Assembly (NCBI GenBank): GCA_017879645.1
Contig: JAAEXZ010000014.1
Span: forward strand, 1 to 40,543
DNA from: Nitrosomonas sp.
Lineage (GTDB): Bacteria; Pseudomonadota; Gammaproteobacteria; Burkholderiales; Nitrosomonadaceae
Reading direction: 5' to 3'
Length of the DNA: 40,543 nt
Shown: piece after piece, positions 35,998 to 40,543 of the stretch
Numbering within the stretch: the first letter of the stretch is position 1
How the letters are laid out: each line of letters starts with the position of its first letter
Translations under genes and position numbers: made by a program
Notes under the pieces: generated by a model
What the model was told of the DNA's origin: nothing
The model's input: only the letters and a program-made list of their open reading frames with translations
The model's database searches: none

Positions 35998-36423
35998 ATG
36001 AAAACACGGATCAAATGGAACGGAAATGTCAGTTTTCTGGCCGAGTCGGATAGCGGTCATTCCGTGCTTATGGATGGAGCTCCCGAAGCTGGCGGACAGA
36101 ATCTGGGGCCACGTCCTATGGAAATGCTGTTGATGGGACTTGGAGGATGTACGACGTTCGATGTGGTGTTAATTCTGAAAAAAGGCCGCCAGGATATAAG
36201 AGACTGTGTAGTCGAGATTGAAGCCGAGCGCGCGCAGGTCGACCCTAAAGTATTCACCGATATTCACTTGCATTTCATTATCACCGGTCATGATTTGAAT
36301 CCACAAACAGTCGAGCGCGCCATCCACCTCTCAGCGGAAAAATACTGCTCGGCATCAATCATGCTAAAAAATACTGTAAACATTACCCATGATTTCGAAA
36401 TCATTGCAGTGACCGGAGCTTAA
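35998..36423 (+). CDS. OsmC-family protein (YhfA-like)
   Basis: A 141-residue protein of the OsmC/Ohr superfamily. Two cysteines, C51 in G-L-G-G-C-T-T-F-D and C117 in K-Y-C-S-A-S, lie at the positions of the redox-active pair in peroxide-reducing members. The shape G-P-R-P-M-E-M-L-L-M-G-L-G-G-C is typical for the YhfA-like branch, whose substrate is not established. The ATG at 35998 fits the family start (M-K-T-R-I-K-W); a TTG three codons upstream is possible. SD is poor. It is convergent with lipA, 13 bp apart, and may add to peroxide defence with the peroxiredoxin and Msr genes. Confidence 0.9.
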   Translation: MKTRIKWNGNVSFLAESDSGHSVLMDGAPEAGGQNLGPRPMEMLLMGLGGCTTFDVVLILKKGRQDIRDCVVEIEAERAQVDPKVFTDIHLHFIITGHDLNPQTVERAIHLSAEKYCSASIMLKNTVNITHDFEIIAVTGA

Positions 36424-36436
36424 TCCTAATCCGGGA

Positions 36437-37381
36437 TTACAGTAGTCCGGATTCGTGTGCCTGCAAATCGGCATGATAGCTGGATCGCACCATCGGACCA
36501 CAAGCAGCGTTACTGAAGCCCATCGCGAGCGCCACACGCTCAAATTCCTTGAATCCTTCCGGCGTGACATAACGCATGACTGGCAAATGTCCTACACTGG
36601 GCTGTAAATACTGACCGATTGTGAGCATTTCCACCTGGTGGTTACGTAAATCCTGCATGACTTCCAGGATCTCGTCATCGGTTTCCCCTAACCCCAACAT
36701 CAGACCGGATTTAGTTGGAATATGCGGGAATTGTGCTTTGAAATCCTTTAGCAGTTTCAGTGAGTGAGCATAATCGGCACCCGGACGACATTGTTTGTAC
36801 AGTCTGGGTACGGTTTCCAGATTATGATTCAGCACATCGGGAGGAGAGCTTGCCAGCTTTTCCAGTGCAATTTCCAGGCGACCCCGAAAATCCGGTACCA
36901 GTGTTTCGATTTTGGTGAATGGCGCGTGTGTGCGAATTTCCCGAATGCAATCCGCGAAGTGCTGGGCGCCACCATCGCGCAAGTCATCGCGATCCACGCT
37001 GGTGATGACCACATAGCGCAGTTTCATGGCGGCGATCGATTGGGCCAAATGCAGCGGTTCACCAGCATCCGGTGGTTTGGGTCTGCCATGTGCAACGTCG
37101 CAGAAAGGACAGCGGCGTGTGCACAGGTCACCGAGGATCATGAATGTTGCTGTTCCTTTACCGAAACATTCGCCGATATTGGGACAGGAGGCTTCTTCAC
37201 AAACAGTATGCAGTTTGTGTTCACGCAATAATTTCTTGACTTCATAGTATTTTTCGCTATTGGGTGAACGTACGCGAATCCAGGATGGTTTGCGTAACAA
37301 ATCTTCTCGCGATTGCGGTGCGATTTTGATGGGATTGCGTGCGGTTTTGTCCGTGCTTTTCTGACGTATATCCGAAGTCAT
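36437..37381 (-). CDS. lipA: Lipoyl synthase
   Basis: A 314-residue radical-SAM enzyme that inserts two sulfurs into protein-bound octanoyl groups to make lipoyl cofactors. The auxiliary cluster cysteines are C61, C66 and C72 (C-x4-C-x5-C) and the radical-SAM cluster cysteines C87, C91 and C94 (C-x3-C-x2-C) in L-C-T-R-R-C-P-F-C. The C-terminal R-S-S-Y-H-A-D supplies the serine ligand of the auxiliary cluster. I chose the ATG at 37381, which overlaps the lipB stop as ATGA; the frame runs further 5' only across lipB. It acts directly after LipB in the same operon. Confidence 0.97.
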   Translation of the reverse strand: MTSDIRQKSTDKTARNPIKIAPQSREDLLRKPSWIRVRSPNSEKYYEVKKLLREHKLHTVCEEASCPNIGECFGKGTATFMILGDLCTRRCPFCDVAHGRPKPPDAGEPLHLAQSIAAMKLRYVVITSVDRDDLRDGGAQHFADCIREIRTHAPFTKIETLVPDFRGRLEIALEKLASSPPDVLNHNLETVPRLYKQCRPGADYAHSLKLLKDFKAQFPHIPTKSGLMLGLGETDDEILEVMQDLRNHQVEMLTIGQYLQPSVGHLPVMRYVTPEGFKEFERVALAMGFSNAACGPMVRSSYHADLQAHESGLL

Positions 37382-38040
37382 GATGAGTGCGTTTTTCCTT
37401 TGAGAAGCGTGTGTTGTAGATGATGTGCGAGTTTGCTGCCGAGTGTGTCGCAACCATCGGTTATGCCTTGATCCCTTGTCTGCGTGACTTGCAATCCGCG
37501 ATACCCACACGGATTGATGTAACTGAAAGGGGTCAGATCCATGTCGACATTGAGCGCAATGCCATGGTAACAATAATTTTTTCTGATTTTGAGTCCCAGT
37601 GAAGCGATCTTGGCGGCACCGACATAGACACCAGGCGCATCGATTCGACCGCAGGCCGATACCTGGTAGCTTTGGAGCAAATCAACGACGGCAGACTCCA
37701 TCGATCTGACCAGTTCGCGAACACCGATACCCAATCTGCGCATATCCAGCAGCAGATAAGCGATAATTTGTCCGGGGCCATGGTACGTAATCTGACCACC
37801 GCGATCGGTTTTGATGACTGCAATATCGTTCTGGCACAGCAAATGTTCCGGTTTTCCGGCTATGCCTTGCGTAAATACCGGTGGATGCTGCAATAACCAG
37901 ATTTCATCGGATGTATGCGGTGTCCGTGCCTGCGTGAACGCCTTCATGTTTTGCCAGGCCGTAAAATACTCCACCACACCCAGGTTTTTAACGATAAAAG
38001 GTATCGATACATCGAAGGATTGCTTCAATACAGGCTGCAT
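37378..38040 (-). CDS. lipB: Octanoyltransferase
   Basis: A 220-residue enzyme that transfers octanoyl from acyl carrier protein to lipoyl domains. The catalytic cysteine is in N-P-C-G-Y-R-G-L and the conserved lysine in [22 protein letters not shown] is the family signature. The start is uncertain. The ATG at 38040 has no SD, and a TTG at 38046 follows the ybeD stop codon directly (TAATTG), so translation probably re-initiates after ybeD. The end overlaps lipA by 4 bp. SucCD supplies the other half of the 2-oxoglutarate route that depends on lipoate. Confidence 0.94.
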   Translation of the reverse strand: MQPVLKQSFDVSIPFIVKNLGVVEYFTAWQNMKAFTQARTPHTSDEIWLLQHPPVFTQGIAGKPEHLLCQNDIAVIKTDRGGQITYHGPGQIIAYLLLDMRRLGIGVRELVRSMESAVVDLLQSYQVSACGRIDAPGVYVGAAKIASLGLKIRKNYCYHGIALNVDMDLTPFSYINPCGYRGLQVTQTRDQGITDGCDTLGSKLAHHLQHTLLKGKTHSS

Positions 38041-38046
38041 GATCAA

Positions 38047-38313
38047 TTACAGAACGATGGATACCGCCGGATGGGTAGACAGCGCTTGATACAGTGCATC
38101 CAGTTGGGAACGGGAAGTTGCGTGGATGATGCATGTAATGCTCAGGTAAGTGCCATTTTTGCTGGTGCGCATGGCCATCGTTGCAGCATCGAAATCTGGT
38201 GCATGACTCTGAACGATTTCAAGCGTAGTTTGCGTAAAACCGGGTTGCGCTTTGCCCATAATCTTGATTGGAAAATCACAGGGATATTCGATCAGGGGCG
38301 GTTGCTCAGTCAT
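38047..38313 (-). CDS. YbeD/DUF493 family protein
   Basis: An 88-residue protein of the YbeD family (DUF493), a small ACT-like alpha/beta fold. The start P-L-I-E-Y-P-C-D-F-P-I-K-I-M-G and the S-K-N-G-T-Y-L-S-I-T strand are typical. It is found next to lipB in many Proteobacteria, as in the E. coli dacA-ybeD-lipB order, and is suspected to help lipoate metabolism or regulation without direct proof. It lies between the dat and lipB genes on the minus strand, the stop followed at once by the possible lipB TTG. Confidence 0.92.
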   Translation of the reverse strand: MTEQPPLIEYPCDFPIKIMGKAQPGFTQTTLEIVQSHAPDFDAATMAMRTSKNGTYLSITCIIHATSRSQLDALYQALSTHPAVSIVL

Positions 38314-38360
38314 GGTGCGCGGTGAGTTTGTTTGTATGAGGATGCACGCAAACGTTCTGG

Positions 38361-39230
38361 TCAGGATTGCAGTGGATCCGAAACATGGCCACGCATCTGC
38401 GTTGCTTTGTAGTTCTGGTACAAAGCATGCAATTGCGCAAACATCTTGCCGGGCTGGCCTGTACCCACTGGCTTGCCGTCGAGCGTGGTGATCGGCATGA
38501 TTTCCTTGGTTGAGGAAGTCAGCAGAATTTCGTCTGCAGTACGCACCTCCGATTCGGCAATTTCGCGAACTTCATGCTTAATATTGTGCGTTGCTGCCAA
38601 TTCCAGAACCACATCATATGTGATACCGGGCAACATCAAATGACTTTTGGGTGGTGCCAATAAGATATTATTTCGAACAATAAAAATATTACTGGCTGCA
38701 CCTTCAGTCAGGAATCCGTCACGGATGAGGATCGTTTCGAGTGACTGTACATCGACGGCCAGTTGTCGGAGCAAAACATTGGGTAACAGGGATATGGCCT
38801 TGACGTCACAACGAATCCAGCGATTATCCAGAGCAGTAATGGCCGATGCCCCACTGACCAGCAATTCGGCAGGCGGAGGTAGTAATGGATTGCTCATGAT
38901 GAATACGGTTGGAGCGACATTCAGTGGAAATGCATGATCACGCTTGGCAACACCACGTGTAATGTGCAGATACAAGTATTGATCCTCGCCTTCGTTGGAT
39001 GCAATGACCTGTTCCAGCAATTGTTTCCACTCCTCATTGCTGAATGGGTTTTTTAGGCGAATGCCATCCAGGCTGTGTTGCAATCTGTTGAGGTGCCGAT
39101 TGAGACGAAACGGTTTACGGGAATAGGCTGGAATGACTTCATATACCCCATCGCCAAAAATAAAGCCCCGGTCGAGAACGGGAACGCACGCTTCCTCGAT
39201 GGGCATCCATTTACCATTCAGATATATCAT
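38361..39230 (-). CDS. dat: D-amino acid aminotransferase (class IV PLP)
   Basis: A 289-residue class IV aminotransferase. The PLP lysine is K144 in C-D-V-K-A-I-S-L-L-P-N, with E176 in L-T-E-G-A-A-S-N. D-R-G-F-I-F-G-D-G-V-Y-E near residues 20-31 is the family start, and R-G-x-A-x-R-D-H-A-F-P near 92-102 has the Arg and His that bind the substrate carboxylate in D-amino acid transaminases, favouring Dat over IlvE or PabC. It interconverts D-alanine/D-glutamate and keto acids, linked to cell-wall D-amino acids. It sits between dacC and ybeD, the usual betaproteobacterial arrangement, 33 bp from dacC. Confidence 0.9.
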   Translation of the reverse strand: MIYLNGKWMPIEEACVPVLDRGFIFGDGVYEVIPAYSRKPFRLNRHLNRLQHSLDGIRLKNPFSNEEWKQLLEQVIASNEGEDQYLYLHITRGVAKRDHAFPLNVAPTVFIMSNPLLPPPAELLVSGASAITALDNRWIRCDVKAISLLPNVLLRQLAVDVQSLETILIRDGFLTEGAASNIFIVRNNILLAPPKSHLMLPGITYDVVLELAATHNIKHEVREIAESEVRTADEILLTSSTKEIMPITTLDGKPVGTGQPGKMFAQLHALYQNYKATQMRGHVSDPLQS

Positions 39231-39263
39231 GAGAGCCTTTTACGCTGAGAAAATGATTCGGTT

Positions 39264-40409
39264 CTAGTTTAACAGCATTTTTACGCTGTCCCAGGCACGA
39301 CCAAAAATATTGGCGGTATCGACTTGCTCCAGTGCAACGAGTGGATAGGTCTCAACAACCGTGTCATCCAGGGTAAATTTGACTGTGCCGACTTCCTGAC
39401 CCAGTTGAACAGGCGCGATGAGCGGCTGCTTGTACTCCATCTTGGCCTTCAATTTGTCAGATTGCCCTTTGGGTAACGAGAAATATACGTCACGGTCGAA
39501 ACCAGCTTTCAGTTCGTTTTGTGCGCCTTTCCATAATGGAATCGACGTCAGCGCATCGTTCTTTTTGTACAGATGGAGTGTGTCGTAAGACTGAAATCCG
39601 TAATTGAGCAGGCGCTGGCTTTCAACACTGCGTGCATTCGCCGATTTTGCGCCGATCACAACCGAAATGAGGCGTCGTTTATCGCGTATGGCTGATGTGA
39701 TAAGGCAGTATCCTGCATTTTTTGTCCATCCGGTTTTCATGCCGTCCACATGGGGATCAAGCCATAACAGCCGGTTGCGGTTGGGTTGCGTAATATTGTT
39801 GTAGGTATATTCTTTTTGCGAATAGAGTGCATAAAATTCCGGAAATTCCCGGATGATTGCGGCTGCCAGCAAACTCAAGTCGTGTGCTGTAGTGTAATGA
39901 CTGGGATCGGGCAGGCCGGTTGAATTGGTAAAGTGGGTATTTTTCATGCCAAGTCGTTGTGCTTCCCGGTTCATGACATCGGCAAAGCTGGCTTCAGAAC
40001 CCGATACGGCTTCGGCCAGTGCGATGCAGGCATCATTGCCTGACTGCACGATCATGCCACGCATGAGTTCGTCCACGGTAACCTGTTTGTTGGGTTCGAT
40101 AAACATGCGCGAGCCGATCATTTTCCAGGCTGTTTGTGATACGGGAATAACCTGATTCAGGGTTAGTCGGTTCTGTTTGAGCGCGGAGAAAATGACATAA
40201 GCTGTCATCAATTTGGTCAGAGAAGCAGGCTCAATGCGTTCATGAATATTATGACCGGCAAGCATTTGTCCAGTCTGAAAATCTATTAGTGAATAAGATT
40301 TGGCTGCTACGGTTATGTTTTGATTATTTGCCAAAACCGATGAAACTGACAGACATAACAGTAATACTAGGAAAAATCGCGTCATGGAAAAATTACAAAA
40401 ATAAACCAT
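39264..40409 (-). CDS. dacC: D-alanyl-D-alanine carboxypeptidase (PBP5/6 type)
   Basis: A 381-residue periplasmic peptidase that trims the terminal D-Ala from peptidoglycan stems. The penicillin-binding motifs are S63-L-T-K66, S123-G-N125 and K225-T-G. A C-terminal beta domain and the amphipathic tail (F-G-R-A-W-D-S-V-K-M-L-L-N) that attaches the enzyme to the inner membrane are present. Signal peptide near residues 9-27. Two starts are possible: ATG at 40409 with AGGA four bases upstream, or ATG at 40385 (M-T-R-F-F). A TATAAT overlaps the first ATG and could instead be a -10 box. It heads dacC-dat-ybeD-lipB-lipA. dacA and dacC cannot be told apart here. Confidence 0.93.
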   Translation of the reverse strand: MVYFCNFSMTRFFLVLLLCLSVSSVLANNQNITVAAKSYSLIDFQTGQMLAGHNIHERIEPASLTKLMTAYVIFSALKQNRLTLNQVIPVSQTAWKMIGSRMFIEPNKQVTVDELMRGMIVQSGNDACIALAEAVSGSEASFADVMNREAQRLGMKNTHFTNSTGLPDPSHYTTAHDLSLLAAAIIREFPEFYALYSQKEYTYNNITQPNRNRLLWLDPHVDGMKTGWTKNAGYCLITSAIRDKRRLISVVIGAKSANARSVESQRLLNYGFQSYDTLHLYKKNDALTSIPLWKGAQNELKAGFDRDVYFSLPKGQSDKLKAKMEYKQPLIAPVQLGQEVGTVKFTLDDTVVETYPLVALEQVDTANIFGRAWDSVKMLLN

Positions 40410-40543
40410 TATATCCTGCCCTCGGAGATACTAAAACCATCGCGCGCCGGTCAAGCACGTGGTGATGATTGGAATTGGTGTATACCTGATCAGTGTAAAC
40501 AGGGAGGTAAAACAAAAACGACGAATTACTGCTACTCACTGGT
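40410..40543. other. Right edge, upstream of dacC
   Basis: The last 134 bp hold no complete gene. They lie upstream of dacC on the minus strand and presumably contain its promoter; a gene beyond the window may begin or end here. Confidence 0.4.

Noticed and set aside
1..40543. Mobile element, CRISPR array or RNA gene
   Set aside because: No transposase, integrase, terminal repeats, spaced short repeats or tRNA-like sequence was visible anywhere in the window.

Overview
The window looks like chromosomal DNA of a betaproteobacterium, most likely an ammonia oxidiser of the Nitrosomonas type. I infer this from an abundance of periplasmic electron carriers (a dihaem cytochrome c4, a small cytochrome c-552 closely resembling the Nitrosomonas protein, a cupredoxin), from gene orders usual in Betaproteobacteria (rpe-gph-trpE with divergent apaG; rubredoxin/gloA divergent from thiD-thiE-hemL; map, rph-rdgB; dacC-dat-ybeD-lipB-lipA) and from moderate GC content. 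I see no rRNA, tRNA, CRISPR array, insertion sequence, integrase or phage gene. This is mostly core genome with a few accessory or lineage-specific genes between core blocks.

Layout. Positions 1-2.8 kb hold an exported-protein module: a small secreted protein converges on a sialidase-fold protein with a Cys cluster, which follows a TlpA-like thioredoxin. Positions 3.1-5.2 kb hold dapC-dapD (lysine/peptidoglycan), ended by a perfect hairpin that a BON lipoprotein gene shares from the other side. Then come miaA (minus), a divergent two-helix membrane protein, an HI0933-type flavoprotein and a matrixin-like metalloprotease. Positions 9.9-13.8 kb hold sucC-sucD, a lipoprotein and dacB, followed by a CBS-domain protein. 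Positions 14.6-17.5 kb hold rpe-gph-trpE on the minus strand, with apaG and an RsmI-like methylase divergent.

Positions 18.9-22.3 kb carry rubredoxin-gloA (minus) and thiD-thiE-hemL (plus). An isolated SAM methyltransferase and cytochrome c4 follow on the minus strand, then a membrane-anchored SPOR-like protein, map, rph and rdgB. The next reading frame looks like the first ~16 codons of hemW, cut off and followed directly by an exported MsrA-thioredoxin-MsrB fusion. Then come an MHS-family transporter, a cupredoxin fusion protein (minus), a 1-Cys peroxiredoxin, a small acidic protein, a dolichol/phytol-kinase-like membrane protein, lgt (minus), ilvD, cytochrome c-552, an OsmC protein, and the minus-strand dacC-dat-ybeD-lipB-lipA cluster at the right end.

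Common themes are cell-wall and envelope building (dapC, dapD, dacB, dacC, lgt), oxidative-damage repair and thiol chemistry (MsrA-Trx-MsrB, peroxiredoxin, OsmC, TlpA-like, rubredoxin, GloA), cofactor synthesis (thiamine, haem, lipoate) and respiration (SucCD, c-type cytochromes). The candidates most worth a second look are the CxCC sialidase-fold/TlpA pair, the hemW remnant beside the triple Msr fusion, the cupredoxin fusion, the dolichol-kinase-like protein, and a 10-G run inside sucC.
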